The position numbers and the translations under genes are program-made. From positions 1,488,001-1,552,000 of the forward strand of contig NZ_CP049870.1 of assembly GCF_011301715.1 (NCBI RefSeq): DNA of 64,000 nucleotides, read 5' to 3'. This DNA is from Sphingomonas sp. HDW15A. GTDB lineage: Bacteria > Pseudomonadota > Alphaproteobacteria > Sphingomonadales > Sphingomonadaceae. Each line of letters opens with the position of its first letter. Position 1 is the first letter of the stretch. The notes under the pieces are model-generated. The model had not been told where the DNA came from. It saw only the letters and a list, made by a program, of their open reading frames with translations, and searched no databases. This document shows, in pieces, positions 44,177-53,560 of the stretch.

Positions 44177-44470
44177 ATGAACTTCCTAAAGACCTTGCTC
44201 TGGATTCTCATTGCCGCCGGCCTGGCGATTTTCGCAACCGCCAACTGGACGGATGCGACACTCAGCCTTTGGGGCGGCTTGCTTCTTACGATCAAGCTTC
44301 CGTTCCTGCTATTCCTCGCCTTTCTCGCCGGCTGGCTGCCGACATGGCTGATCATGCGCGGGAAGCTGTGGCGCCTGAAAAGGCAGGGCGCGGACGGTCA
44401 TTCCGGCCGACCCGTACCGCCACCGCCGCCGGCCTCGCCCGTCGAGCAGCAGCGTGAGGATGGAATGTGA
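44177..44470 (+). CDS. lapA: LapA-domain (DUF1049) membrane protein
   Basis: This 97-residue protein has two TM helices (LWILIAAGLAIFATANW; TIKLPFLLFLAFLAGWLP), the W-x-L-x-x-R-x-x-R cytoplasmic motif, and a Pro-rich tail. Homologues recruit LapB for regulating lipopolysaccharide or are associated with assembly. AAGGA lies upstream. Its stop overlaps the pyrF start (GTG within ATGTGA), so it begins the lapA-pyrF-accD-folC block. Confidence 0.88.
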   Translation: MNFLKTLLWILIAAGLAIFATANWTDATLSLWGGLLLTIKLPFLLFLAFLAGWLPTWLIMRGKLWRLKRQGADGHSGRPVPPPPPASPVEQQREDGM

Positions 44471-45162
44471 AGAACCCGGTCTTCGTGGCGATCGACACAA
44501 CCGATGCCGATCGCGCTCGAACCATCGTCGAACTCGTCGGGCCAAGCGTAGGCGGCATCAAGCTTGGGCTCGAATTTTTCGCGGCGAACGGGCCTGCGGG
44601 CGTTGCAGAAGTCGCGGATCTGGGACTGCCGCTTTTTCTGGACCTCAAGCTTCATGACATTCCGAATACCGTCGCCAAGGCGGTGGCTGCGCTGGCGCCG
44701 CTCGCACCCGCGGTGCTGACAGTCCATGCCGCTGGCGGTCAGGAAATGCTGAAGGCCGCCAAGGCTGCGGCACCTGAAGGCGCGAAGATCGTCGCTGTGA
44801 CGGTTCTCACAAGCCTCGACCGCGGCGACCTGGTCGACATCGGCGTCCCGTCATCGCCTGAGAATCAGGTCGTTCGACTGACCGAACTGGCCCGCCGTTC
44901 CGGGCTGGATGGGATCGTATGTTCGGGCGCTGAGGTCGCCGCCGCGAAAGACGCTTGGCCAGGCGGTTTCTTTGTCGTGCCCGGGGTTCGGCCCGCCGGA
45001 TCTGCCGACGCCGACCAGAAGCGGGTGATGACACCACGTGATGCGCTGGGGGCCGGCGCATCGATCCTCGTTGTCGGTCGGCCGATCACTGCGAGCAATG
45101 ACCCGGCCCGCGCTGCCGCCGACATTGCAGGCACTCTGCAACTGGACAGTGCGGCGCATTAG
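44467..45162 (+). CDS. pyrF: Orotidine 5'-phosphate decarboxylase
   Basis: This 231-residue TIM-barrel enzyme makes UMP from OMP. It has [23 protein letters not shown], the catalytic [13 protein letters not shown] (Asp-Lys-x-Asp), VTVHAAGG and the phosphate-binding loop VPGVRP and VGRPITAS. It starts at GTG 44467, overlapping the lapA stop. The gap to accD is 38 bp. In many alphaproteobacteria trpF-trpB-trpA are in this interval; here they are absent. Confidence 0.95.
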   Translation: MKNPVFVAIDTTDADRARTIVELVGPSVGGIKLGLEFFAANGPAGVAEVADLGLPLFLDLKLHDIPNTVAKAVAALAPLAPAVLTVHAAGGQEMLKAAKAAAPEGAKIVAVTVLTSLDRGDLVDIGVPSSPENQVVRLTELARRSGLDGIVCSGAEVAAAKDAWPGGFFVVPGVRPAGSADADQKRVMTPRDALGAGASILVVGRPITASNDPARAAADIAGTLQLDSAAH

Positions 45163-45200
45163 GCGCTAGTCGCGCGCCGGTTCCTCAGAAAGATCCGTCA

Positions 45201-46067
45201 ATGAGCTGGCTAAGCCGCGTCCGCAACGGCATCCCTTTTCTTCCAAAGCGCCAGACGGCCGATAACCTCTGGCATAAGTGCAAGAAGTGCGAGGCGATGG
45301 TCTTCACCAAGGAGTGGGAAGACAATCTGTTCTGCTGCCCGCGCTGCGAACATCATGACCGGATCGGTTCGAAGGCCCGTTTCGAGCAGATGTTCGACAA
45401 TGGCCGTTACGAGGTCTTGCCCTCACCCGAGGTGCGCGAGGACCCGCTCAAGTTCCGCGATACGAAGCGCTACACGGACCGGATCAAGACGGCACGGACC
45501 ACGACCGGCGCCCGCGACGCGCTGACCAATGCCAAGGGTCTCATCAATCGCCGCAAGGCCGTGGTCGGGGTCCAGGATTTTGCCTTCATGGGCGGCTCGA
45601 TGGGAATCGCCGTGGGCGCCGCATTCGTGGCCGGCGTTCGTGTCGCCATTGCCAACAAGTGCCCTTACGTCCTGTTTACCGCCGCGGGCGGCGCGCGAAT
45701 GCAGGAAGGCATATTGTCGCTGATGCAGATGCCCAAGGCGACCGTTGCCCTTGCCGAGCTTCGCGAAGCCGGCCTTCCCTATATCGTGGTTCTGACCGAC
45801 CCGACGACCGGCGGGGTGACCGCGTCATACGCCATGCTTGGCGACGTCCAGATCGCCGAGCCGGACGCCTTGATCGGTTTTGCCGGCCAGCGGGTCATCG
45901 AGCAGACCATTCGCGAAAAGCTTCCCGAAGGGTTCCAGCGCGCCGAATATTTGCTCGAGCACGGGATGATCGACATGGTCGTGCGCCGTCACGACCTGAA
46001 GGACACGGTCGGCAAGCTGATCGAATATCTCACGCCGGCGAAGGGGCGGGGCAAGAAGGCGGCCTGA
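45201..46067 (+). CDS. accD: Acetyl-CoA carboxylase carboxyltransferase beta subunit
   Basis: This 288-residue subunit has an N-terminal zinc ribbon (CKKCEAMVF...CCPRCEHHD, Cys4) and the carboxyltransferase core: [64 protein letters not shown]. With AccA it transfers carboxyl from biotin to acetyl-CoA for fatty-acid synthesis. The ATG at 45201 fits the family start ([11 protein letters not shown]). It overlaps folC by one base (TGATG). Confidence 0.96.
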   Translation: MSWLSRVRNGIPFLPKRQTADNLWHKCKKCEAMVFTKEWEDNLFCCPRCEHHDRIGSKARFEQMFDNGRYEVLPSPEVREDPLKFRDTKRYTDRIKTARTTTGARDALTNAKGLINRRKAVVGVQDFAFMGGSMGIAVGAAFVAGVRVAIANKCPYVLFTAAGGARMQEGILSLMQMPKATVALAELREAGLPYIVVLTDPTTGGVTASYAMLGDVQIAEPDALIGFAGQRVIEQTIREKLPEGFQRAEYLLEHGMIDMVVRRHDLKDTVGKLIEYLTPAKGRGKKAA

Positions 46068-47287
46068 TGGCCGATTTCGCCCGCTCGGCCGATCCCGCCG
46101 TCCAGTCGGAACTCGACCGGCTTCATAAACTGTCACCGGGCGCTGACGTGCTCGGGCTCGAACGTATCAGCCGCTTGCTCGATGCTCTCGGCCGTCCGCA
46201 GGACCGGTTCCCGCCAGCCTTCCATGTCGCCGGAACTAACGGCAAAGGCTCGACCTGCGCTTTTCTGCGCTCAGGGCTCGAAGCTGCAGGCTACCGGGTT
46301 CACGTCTTCACCAGTCCGCATCTCGTTCGCTTCAACGAGCGCATTCGCATTGCCGGCAAGCTCATAAGCGATGACGCCCTCGCTGAGCTTCTCCGCGAAG
46401 TGCGCGAGGCCAGTGGCGAAATCGGACCAAGCTTTTTCGAGGCAACTACTGCCACCGCTTTCCTCGCTTTCTCGCGCAATGCCGCCGACGCCTGCATTAT
46501 CGAAGTCGGATTGGGCGGACGCCTCGACGCCACAAACGTCATTGAAAATCCCTTGGTCTGCGGAATTGCCAGTGTCGGCCGCGATCACGAACAATTTCTT
46601 GGAACCGACCTTGCGGGCATCGCGGCGGAGAAAGCAGGCATCGCCAGGCTAGGCGCTCCGCTCGTGTCGCTCGCCCAAGCCGAAGCTGCCGAAGCGGCCA
46701 TCGTCAATGTCGCGGCTGAAGTTGGCGCCACGCTGCTGCTTGAAGGACGCGATTGGCACTCCGATCCGTCCCTTGTCCCGGCACTTCCCGGCTCATGGCA
46801 AGTCAGGAACGCCAACCTCGCCTGGCAGATGCTTCAAGCGCAGCATATGCTTCCCGTCAGTGCCGAACATTTTCGCTCGGGGCTGGCGGCAGCGGCCTGG
46901 GCGGCGCGGTTCCAGCGCTTGGCCGATGGCCCGCTGACGAAGGGAATCGAAACCTGGATCGACGGCGCGCATAATCCCGATGCGGCGGAGGCGCTTGCCA
47001 GCCTGCTCGCCTGCCGGTCGCCAATGCACCTCGTGCTTGGCATCCTCGCCAACAAGGATGCGAACCGGATCGTCGAGATCCTGGCTCCCGTCGCCGCATC
47101 GCTCACTTTCGTTCCTGTGCCCGATCACCCGCATCACGACCCAAAGGCTTTGGAAGCGCGGTTCGGTGGAAGGTTGGCGGCCTCTCTGGAAGATGCGTTG
47201 GCCGGTCTTCCCGCCCCGCGCCTCATCGTCGGTTCGCTTTATCTCGCGGGTGAGGCGCTCGCGCGAAATGGCGAGCAGCCCGTCTAG
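46067..47287 (+). CDS. folC: Folylpolyglutamate/dihydrofolate synthase
   Basis: This 406-residue Mur-like ligase joins glutamate to dihydropteroate or folates. It has the P-loop VAGTNGKGSTCAFL, FTSPHLVRFNERIRI, EVGLGGRLDATNV, DHEQFLGTDLAGIAAEKAGI, the H-x-N region WIDGAHNPDAAEAL and LGILANKDA. Its ATG overlaps the accD stop codon (TGATG), so it is the last gene of this operon. Its stop overlaps that of the converging ampG gene. Confidence 0.95.
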   Translation: MADFARSADPAVQSELDRLHKLSPGADVLGLERISRLLDALGRPQDRFPPAFHVAGTNGKGSTCAFLRSGLEAAGYRVHVFTSPHLVRFNERIRIAGKLISDDALAELLREVREASGEIGPSFFEATTATAFLAFSRNAADACIIEVGLGGRLDATNVIENPLVCGIASVGRDHEQFLGTDLAGIAAEKAGIARLGAPLVSLAQAEAAEAAIVNVAAEVGATLLLEGRDWHSDPSLVPALPGSWQVRNANLAWQMLQAQHMLPVSAEHFRSGLAAAAWAARFQRLADGPLTKGIETWIDGAHNPDAAEALASLLACRSPMHLVLGILANKDANRIVEILAPVAASLTFVPVPDHPHHDPKALEARFGGRLAASLEDALAGLPAPRLIVGSLYLAGEALARNGEQPV

Positions 47288-49022
47288 GCAGTATCGCCCT
47301 GTTCAGCGCGGACTTGGTCGGCAGCCAGCACATCGCCTCCGGTCTTGCCGTTCCGGTCCCTCATCGCCGTACGGATCCATTCCAGCATGACGAATCCTAC
47401 GGCGACGAGCCCGATCATGGCTGTCATCCGAAACACCGGCGCATAGCCGATCTGCTCGATCGCCTCACCGATCGCGGCGCGACCAAGTGAACCGACTAGG
47501 AAGGTCAGCGACGACAAGAGCGCATATTGCACCGCGCTGAACTCCCGCGAGGTGATCGACGATAGATAAGCGACGAATGCCGCGCCTGCGAGGCCGCCGG
47601 CGATATTCTCGCCGGAGATGGCGATCAGCAATCGGACCATCCTGAGGTCATGTCCAAATGCCTCGAGACCGAAGGTGCGCGCGAAAGAGTCAATATAGAC
47701 GGCGCCCGAGGCAAGATCGGCATAGAGCAGGTTGCTGGCCGCAGCGACGATCGCACCGATTAGTAAGGTCGGCATCCGACCGAGCGTCGCGAACAGGAGG
47801 CCGCCGATGGCGATCCCCCCATCGTCATGAACACGCCGAAAATCTTCGACGCGAACGCGACCTCGTCACCACTGTACTTCAGCTCCTCGAGGTAGAAGGG
47901 AAAGGCGAAGCTGCCCCAGATATTGTCGGTGATGCGGTAGGAAAGAATTAGCCCCAGGACGATGATCACGCCCCAGCCGATCCGCCGCACCAGCTCGCCC
48001 AAGGGAAGGATCAATGCCGAATAGGCGTGATCGGCTGTACGCTCCCCGGCTGATACTGCGGGATCGGCGGATTTGAGCACGTGCTCGCCACGAACCTGCA
48101 TCCAGTTCAACACGGCGGCCACGATTGCGGGAAGGATTACCGTCGCGGCGACGATCCACGGCCCGTACAGCTTGGTGAAATCCCCTGCCGACGGCGGTTT
48201 GCCCGTTGCCGGATCAATATCGCCGCCCAGCATCGTGACCATGAAGCTGGCAATCATCCAGATGGCCCACGCCCAGCCGATGCCGACGATGGCGAGCCCA
48301 GCGAGCCGGTATTTCGGTTCCAGCGCTCCGGCGCTTCGAAGCGCGGTCTCTTCAGTCTCCGCGGCCGTCCGCGGCGTGTCGGGCGCGAACATTGTCGCGA
48401 ACACGGTCAGAGCCATGAAGCCGCCCATGATCCCGTAAACCAACGGCCAGCTGACGCGCTCGGAAAGCACCAGCGCCAGCGCGCCGCCGATGAGAGCCGC
48501 GATGCGGTAGCCGAACTGATAAATGGATGAGAGGATTTCGACCGGTGCGCGTTCGTCCGCAACGTCAATCCGCCAGGCGTCGATGACAACGTCCTGAGTC
48601 GCCGAGGCGAAGGCGCCAATCACTGCGACCAGTGCGAACCAGCCCAGTTGCAGGCGGGGATCGGACATCGCGAGCGCGAAGAACGTCAGGGTCAGCAGGA
48701 TCTGGCAAACGAGCAGCCAGCTACGCCTCCTGCCGAGTCCTTCCAGTCCCGGCAGGCGAACCCGGTCGACCAGTGGCGACCACAGAAACTTGAATGCATA
48801 TGCGAGGCCGATCCACGATAGGACACCGATCGTGGCCAAGTCGATTTTCCACTCGCCGAGCCAGGCGTTCAGCGTGCCGATCAGCAACGTGTAAGGAAGG
48901 CCGGCAGCAAAACCGAACACGAGCATGATGCCGGTCTTGCGGTTGCTTAGCGACGCGCGGAGAAGCCCTAGGCCTTTCGGAGGTACTGGCGGCACTCCCT
49001 TTGCCGCTGCCGTCGACGCCAT
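47284..49022 (-). CDS. ampG: AmpG-like muropeptide permease (MFS), frameshifted
   Basis: This major-facilitator protein of the AmpG family is likely 14-TM and would import anhydro-muropeptides into the cytoplasm. Visible segments include GFAAGLPYTLLIGTLNAWLGEWKIDLATIGVLSW, RRRSWLLVCQILLT, ATQDVVIDAWRIDVADERAP and SIYQFGYR. The frame breaks near residue 402. Adding one C to the forward-strand CCCCCC run at 47815-47820 restores FMTMGGIAIGGLLFATLGRMPTLL, and a C-terminal part with GENIAGGLAGAAFVAYLS follows to the stop at 47284. About 579 residues in total. Partners ldcA and mpl lie 17 kb away. Confidence 0.88.
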
Positions 49023-49122
49023 AATCCGCTCCCCGATGTTCGATTTCGCTTATGCTTAGCAGCCCTTTCGCGGCTGAACAGGGCCTTGCCACGCCGCGGC
49101 CCGAAGCGCAGACTTGAACATC

Positions 49123-50265
49123 ATGGATGCCCCGGTCGCCCGTCACCCTACCCCTGGGCAGATTGCGCTTGCCGAAGCGATCGCGCGGGGTGAGCAATCC
49201 CTGGGAACTCGCGTCGAAACGATCAGCGCGGAGGTGTATCTCGACCCTCGCCAGTTCGATGCCGAGATGGTCAGGCTGTTCGCGTCCGTACCGCTTGTTC
49301 TCGCTCCGTCAGCGCTTCTCGATCGTACGGAAACGGCGGTCGCCCATGATGGCTATGGCTTTCCCTTGATTCTCAGCCGCGACCGCGACGGGACGACGCA
49401 CATTCTCGCCAATGTCTGCCGCCATCGCGGAACGCGCCTCATCAGTCCGGAAGATGACGAACCGATTGCGGCTCGCCGGATCGTTTGCCCCTATCACGCA
49501 TGGACCTATCGATCCGACGGGGGCCTAGTCGGAATTCCGCGCGCAGAATGTTTTCCCGGCATCGAGTCCGGCGACATAAGCCTCTCGCGCTTCGCCTCGC
49601 GGGAAAGCGGCGGCCTAATCTGGTACGCAAAATCCGCCGAGGCTGATTTCTCCGACGCCGAAGCCGTCGCTGCGGATTTCGACGCCTTTGATTTTGCGGG
49701 CCACCATCTTTACAGACGCAAGACCCACGCTGTCGCTGCCAACTGGAAACAGGTGATCGACGCCTTTCTAGAGGCCTATCATGTGCAGCGCCTGCACGCC
49801 TCGACCATCGCCGCCTTTTTTGCTGACGGAATCACCGCGGCGGACCGCATCGGCCAGCACCAGCGCGCGGTCGTCGGACGCGCCGACTATCTCGCCTCGG
49901 TCGACCGCTCGGACTGGGCCGCGCTCCGCCGTGCGGTCACCTTTACCTACCACCTTTTCCCGAACACGATTGTCGTGATCAGCCCCGACTACATCAACAT
50001 CCTCGTCGTGATGCCGCAATCCGTCGGGCAATGCCTAGTCGAGGATTTCATGCTGATTCCCGACAAACCCGAGACCAACGAGGCCGAAGCTCACTGGCGG
50101 CGGAGCTGGGACCTGCTCGACGGTGCGGCCTTCGCGGGAGAGGATTTCAAGGCCGCCGAACTATGCCAGCGCGGTATGGAAAGCGGCCTCGCCGGTGACG
50201 TCCTGCTCGGCACGCTGGAAACCGGAATTGCCGATTTCCACAAGCGCGTCGAAGCCTATCTTTGA
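49123..50265 (+). CDS. Rieske non-heme iron oxygenase alpha subunit-like protein
   Basis: This 380-residue protein has a Rieske 2Fe-2S domain (CRHRG near residue 94 and CPYHAWTY near 118). Next is a catalytic domain with the mononuclear iron motif in QVIDAFLEAYHVQRLHA (Asp/Glu-x2-His-x4-His). Homologues hydroxylate aromatics or act as demethylases with a separate reductase. No reductase or beta-subunit gene is nearby. ATG 49123 is the first sound start. A promoterless TTG 9 bases upstream also fits the frame. Confidence 0.88.
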   Translation: MDAPVARHPTPGQIALAEAIARGEQSLGTRVETISAEVYLDPRQFDAEMVRLFASVPLVLAPSALLDRTETAVAHDGYGFPLILSRDRDGTTHILANVCRHRGTRLISPEDDEPIAARRIVCPYHAWTYRSDGGLVGIPRAECFPGIESGDISLSRFASRESGGLIWYAKSAEADFSDAEAVAADFDAFDFAGHHLYRRKTHAVAANWKQVIDAFLEAYHVQRLHASTIAAFFADGITAADRIGQHQRAVVGRADYLASVDRSDWAALRRAVTFTYHLFPNTIVVISPDYINILVVMPQSVGQCLVEDFMLIPDKPETNEAEAHWRRSWDLLDGAAFAGEDFKAAELCQRGMESGLAGDVLLGTLETGIADFHKRVEAYL

Positions 50266-50268
50266 GCC

Positions 50269-50703
50269 TCAGCCCGGGCTTTTGATCGGGTAAAGCTGAA
50301 GACCTTTGGGCGGCTTGCAGGCCTTGCCGCTAATGTGCAGGTCGACCGCGTCCAACGCTGCGCGCAGCGTCTTCTCGGAGTACGGCTTCACCAGGCAGCC
50401 AATGGCCAGCTCCTCGGCATTGTCAGGCGGATGCCCGGTCACGAAGAGCACGGGAATACGACGTCGGACAGCTTCGCTTGCAACCTCGAGGCCCGTCTTG
50501 TCGCCGCGCAAGCGGACATCGCTCAGGACCAGATCGATCTTCCCGCGGTCCATGACTGCGATGGCTTCTTCGAAATCGTCGTGGGTGGCGACAACCTCGT
50601 AGCCGGCGTCTTTCAGCATGACCTCATTGTCGAACGCGGTCAGCGGCTCATCTTCAATGATGAGCACGCGCTTGACGCGGCGCTTTCGCTTCCCGAACAG
50701 CAT
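50269..50703 (-). CDS. Single-domain response regulator (receiver)
   Basis: A 144-residue CheY-like receiver: basic N-terminus (LFGKRKRRVKRVLIIEDEP), phospho-acceptor Asp in DLVLSDVRLRGD, VLFVTGHPP and the conserved Lys in CLVKPYSEKTL. There is no output domain; the C-terminus is short and Lys/Pro-rich. It is divergent from the pseudouridine synthase gene across 24 bp. Its kinase is not in the window; it may serve a phosphorelay such as the general stress response. Confidence 0.9.
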   Translation of the reverse strand: MLFGKRKRRVKRVLIIEDEPLTAFDNEVMLKDAGYEVVATHDDFEEAIAVMDRGKIDLVLSDVRLRGDKTGLEVASEAVRRRIPVLFVTGHPPDNAEELAIGCLVKPYSEKTLRAALDAVDLHISGKACKPPKGLQLYPIKSPG

Positions 50704-50727
50704 CACCACCCCGTAGGACAATTCTCA

Positions 50728-51519
50728 GTGAAACCGCAACGTACGAAGCGCCATCCAGTGCCACAGACTCGATCCGCCGCCCGGCCAGAGGTCCGCGAAG
50801 ACGGGAAGCAGCGCATTGCCAAGCTGCTCGCCCGTGCCGGGATCGCCTCGCGGCGCGAAGTCGAGAGGATGATCGCGGAAGGACGGGTCGCACTTGAAGG
50901 TAAAGCCCTGGAAACGCCGGCCACCCTTCTCGACGACCTGAAAGGCGTGACCGTCGACGGCAAGCCCGTGAACCCGCCGGCGGCCGCTCGGCTTTACCGG
51001 TTCTACAAGCCGGCCGGCGTGCTCACCGCAGCAAACGATCCGAAAGGCCGGCCGACCATCTACGATCGCCTGCCGCCGGGCCTGCCCCGGTTGATGCCGG
51101 TTGGTCGCCTCGACTTTAATACCGAGGGGCTGCTGCTGATGACCAACGACGGGGGCCTGAAGCGCCAGCTTGAACTGCCGTCCAGCGGAATTCGCCGGAT
51201 TTACCGCGCACGCGCGTTCGGCGACGTCACCCAGGACCAGCTCGAGCAGTTGGCGGAAGGGGTGACCATCGAGGGCGTCCGCTACGGTTCGATCGATGCA
51301 AACCTCGAGCGGCGGACCGGACGTAACTGCTGGATCGAGCTTACGCTGACTGAGGGCAAGAATCGCGAAGTGCGGCGCGTCCTCGAGTATCTGGGGATGC
51401 AGGTCAGCCGCCTTATTCGCACGGCCTACGGACCGTTCTCGGTTGAGGATCTGGCGCCCGGAAGGATTGCCGAAGTCGGGCGCGAGGATCTCTTCCGCTT
51501 CCGCCAGACCCTGAAATGA
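50728..51519 (+). CDS. RluB/RsuA-family rRNA pseudouridine synthase
   Basis: This protein of about 263 residues has an S4 RNA-binding domain (QRIAKLLARAGIASRREVERMIAEGRVALEG) and a pseudouridine synthase domain with the catalytic Asp in PVGRLDFNTEGLLLMTNDG, plus LTEGKNREVRRVLEYLG. It would modify a ribosomal RNA uridine. Starts at GTG 50728 with AGGA at good spacing. It overlaps rsmD by four bases (ATGA), so both rRNA-modification genes are co-transcribed. RluB versus RsuA cannot be decided. Confidence 0.9.
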   Translation: MKPQRTKRHPVPQTRSAARPEVREDGKQRIAKLLARAGIASRREVERMIAEGRVALEGKALETPATLLDDLKGVTVDGKPVNPPAAARLYRFYKPAGVLTAANDPKGRPTIYDRLPPGLPRLMPVGRLDFNTEGLLLMTNDGGLKRQLELPSSGIRRIYRARAFGDVTQDQLEQLAEGVTIEGVRYGSIDANLERRTGRNCWIELTLTEGKNREVRRVLEYLGMQVSRLIRTAYGPFSVEDLAPGRIAEVGREDLFRFRQTLK

Positions 51520-52055
51520 GGATTATCGCCGGGGAGTGGCGGGGCCGGCCGTTGGTTGCGCCGGCAGGCCAGGCAACCCGGCCTACGGCTGACCGCGTTC
51601 GCGAAAGCCTGTTCTCCATGCTCGCGAGCCGGCTCGGCTCGTTTGACGGTCTCACCGTCGCCGATCTCTACGCAGGGAGCGGAGCCCTTGGAATCGAGGC
51701 GCTCTCCAGGGGCGCTGCACATTGTACCTTTGTGGACAGCGAGCGCGCGGCCGTGGAAGCTCTGCGACGTAATCTGCAGGCCTTGAAGGTGGGCGGGCGC
51801 GCCGAAGTTGTAAATTCCAAGGCCGGAAGCTTTGTGGCACAGCAACCATTTCATCTGATTTTTGCGGATCCCCCCTACGCTTGCGGCTCGGGAACAGCGG
51901 TATTCGAAACGGCAATCGCCAAAGGTTGGCTTCGACCCGGCGGGTGGATGGCGATAGAAACCGCGCGCGGCGATGCGGTCGATCCCGGGGGCTATGCACT
52001 TGAGGTCGAGCGCGACATCGGCCGCGCCCGAATCTCCATCCTGAGAAGTCTCTAG
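51516..52055 (+). CDS. rsmD: 16S rRNA (guanine(966)-N2)-methyltransferase
   Basis: This 179-residue class I SAM methyltransferase opens MRIIAGEWRGRPL and has RPTADRVRESLFSML, the SAM loop VADLYAGSGALGIEALSRGA, and the catalytic IFADPPYA (D/NPPY). These are the RsmD signature segments. It overlaps the upstream pseudouridine synthase gene by four bases and the next gene, on the other strand, by four bases. Modifies G966 in the 30S decoding region by family knowledge. Confidence 0.95.
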   Translation: MRIIAGEWRGRPLVAPAGQATRPTADRVRESLFSMLASRLGSFDGLTVADLYAGSGALGIEALSRGAAHCTFVDSERAAVEALRRNLQALKVGGRAEVVNSKAGSFVAQQPFHLIFADPPYACGSGTAVFETAIAKGWLRPGGWMAIETARGDAVDPGGYALEVERDIGRARISILRSL

Positions 52056-52423
52056 GCTTTCTTCGCCTTGTCCTCGGCCGATTTTTTCACGGCCTTGAAT
52101 TCCTCGACAAGTCTTGCACCGATCGCGGCCGCAGCGGCCTTGCCCGCGTCCTTGACCGCGCGCGTGTTGCCCCGGCCGCTCCTGTCCGTGGTGCCCTTCG
52201 CGATGGCAGCAACCGCGGCCGTCGCTCCAACCGCGATGAGTTCCGCGACTATCGGATGCTCGGCCAGCTTGAAAATGACGTCGGCTGCGCCCGTTGAACT
52301 GGAGGCCTTGGACTTCTTTTCTTTCTTTCCGGCCTTCGAAGCCGAACCAGACTTTGCCTGCTTGGCCGGTTTTGCCTTCTTGGCTTTGGGTTTTTCGCCA
52401 CCAGCCATCGCTTTCTTCGCCAT
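52052..52423 (-). CDS. Lys/Ala-rich basic protein
   Basis: This 123-residue protein has a strongly basic N-terminal half of Lys-Ala-Lys-Pro repeats (PKAKKAKPAKQAKSG). Its C-terminal half is helical and Ala-rich (ADVIFKLAEHPIVAELIAVGATAAVAAIAKG) with a Lys-rich end. It resembles histone-H1-like or granule-binding proteins in composition only. Its stop overlaps the rsmD stop. I cannot assign a function. Confidence 0.7.
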   Translation of the reverse strand: MAKKAMAGGEKPKAKKAKPAKQAKSGSASKAGKKEKKSKASSSTGAADVIFKLAEHPIVAELIAVGATAAVAAIAKGTTDRSGRGNTRAVKDAGKAAAAAIGARLVEEFKAVKKSAEDKAKKA

Positions 52424-52438
52424 TGCCGAACCTCCTAT

Positions 52439-53038
52439 TTAGTCGATTAAACGCATGTCGGCGTCGGCGAAGGGAATGGCAAGGGCGCAAGCGTCCTCGC
52501 GACCTCCGTCGAGCCATTGCGCTGCCTGTGTGGGTCGAAGAATGACCGGCATCGCCTTGGGGTGGATTGCGCCGACTATGCCATTCGCTTCACATGTCAG
52601 GAAAGCCATGAACGGCCCGTCCGCAGCGTCTTTGGCGCCCGGACGCCACAGGCCCGCGAAGGCAAACAGGGGATCGTGCGCCTCGGTCATTCCGAACCAC
52701 ACCTTGCGCTTCTTCCCGACTTCGCCGGTCCACTCGCAAAAGCGCGACACTGGCACGATGCATCGCCGATCCGGCCGCTCGAGCGCGGATCTCCAGAACG
52801 GACTGCTGAGATTGCGCACATTGGTGACGGGGCGACCTTTGGCGGCGACCGGCCCGGGAAAGCCCCACGTAGCCATTTCCAGCGCCAGGCCGCCGCCCTC
52901 TCGCCGGCGAAAGATTGGCGCCTGCTTGCCGGGATAGATTTCGTCGAACGGGGGCAGGTTGTCGCGGTCGCCTTCGAAGGGACCGAACAGCCTTTTCAGT
53001 TCGTTGACAGTCGCGGTCATGGAATAGAGGTTGCACAT
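52439..53038 (-). CDS. SRAP-family DNA-crosslink/abasic site peptidase (YedK/HMCES-like)
   Basis: This 199-residue SRAP protein starts MCNLYSMTATVNELKRLF; removal of Met exposes the reactive Cys2. It has MATWGFPGP, an Asn in NVRNLSSPFW, Glu in RFCEWTG, and the His in GAIHPKAMPVIL. These are the family's abasic-DNA crosslinking residues. The frame extends 13 residues upstream to a start that is not used. It protects single-stranded DNA with abasic sites. Length and motif set are complete. Confidence 0.93.
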   Translation of the reverse strand: MCNLYSMTATVNELKRLFGPFEGDRDNLPPFDEIYPGKQAPIFRRREGGGLALEMATWGFPGPVAAKGRPVTNVRNLSSPFWRSALERPDRRCIVPVSRFCEWTGEVGKKRKVWFGMTEAHDPLFAFAGLWRPGAKDAADGPFMAFLTCEANGIVGAIHPKAMPVILRPTQAAQWLDGGREDACALAIPFADADMRLID

Positions 53039-53172
53039 CCGCTGTTTTCTCCGACCGGCCAGAACCTTTCGCTCCACTCATCGTTAACGCAGCCGGGTAA
53101 CGTTAACCAACCCTCGCCACGGCCGGCCTCTTCGGCCAGCCTTCGCCTCAACAAAAGGAGCTCGCGTAAAAC

Positions 53173-53472
53173 ATGCGTTCGATAACGATGGCAGTTGCCG
53201 CTTTTTCCATGGCCGTCCCGGCGCTTCCGTCGGCAGCAGCCGCGCACGGCGACGGTTATTACCACGGCAAGACCTGGCGGGATTCGCAAGGCCGACTGCG
53301 CTGCAAGCGCCCCAATGGCACGACCGGACTCATCGTCGGCGCCGCGGGCGGAGCCCTTGTCGGCCGGGCGATCGACACGAAGGGCGAACGCGCCACGGGA
53401 ACCATTATCGGCGCCGCGGCGGGCGCTCTCCTTGGTCGTGAAATCGATCGGAGCCGCTATCGCTGCCGCTGA
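53173..53472 (+). CDS. Glycine-zipper 2TM domain protein (17 kDa surface antigen type)
   Basis: This 99-residue exported protein has a signal peptide (residues 1-24, ending AAAAHG) and a Tyr/Arg-rich segment (GKTWRDSQGRLRCKRPNGTTG). Two glycine-zipper stretches (IVGAAGGALVGRAID and IIGAAAGALLGREID) follow. This is the Rickettsia 17-kDa antigen-type repeat found in outer-membrane-associated proteins. AAAAGGAGC lies ahead of the ATG. Function unknown. Confidence 0.85.
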   Translation: MRSITMAVAAFSMAVPALPSAAAAHGDGYYHGKTWRDSQGRLRCKRPNGTTGLIVGAAGGALVGRAIDTKGERATGTIIGAAAGALLGREIDRSRYRCR

Positions 53473-53560
53473 TCTGACCAGTTCGGCCGGCGCCCGTCGC
53501 CTTAAGGCGAGCCACCCTCCTTCACCCCCCGGGCGTCGGCCAACATCCCATCCATTGCAC

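Noticed and set aside
53082..53107. CGTTAACG and CGTTAAC repeats before the glycine-zipper gene as an operator or SOS box
   Set aside because: The alphaproteobacterial SOS pattern GAAC-N7-GAAC or GTTC-N7-GTTC is not met, and the copies are too short to support a claim.
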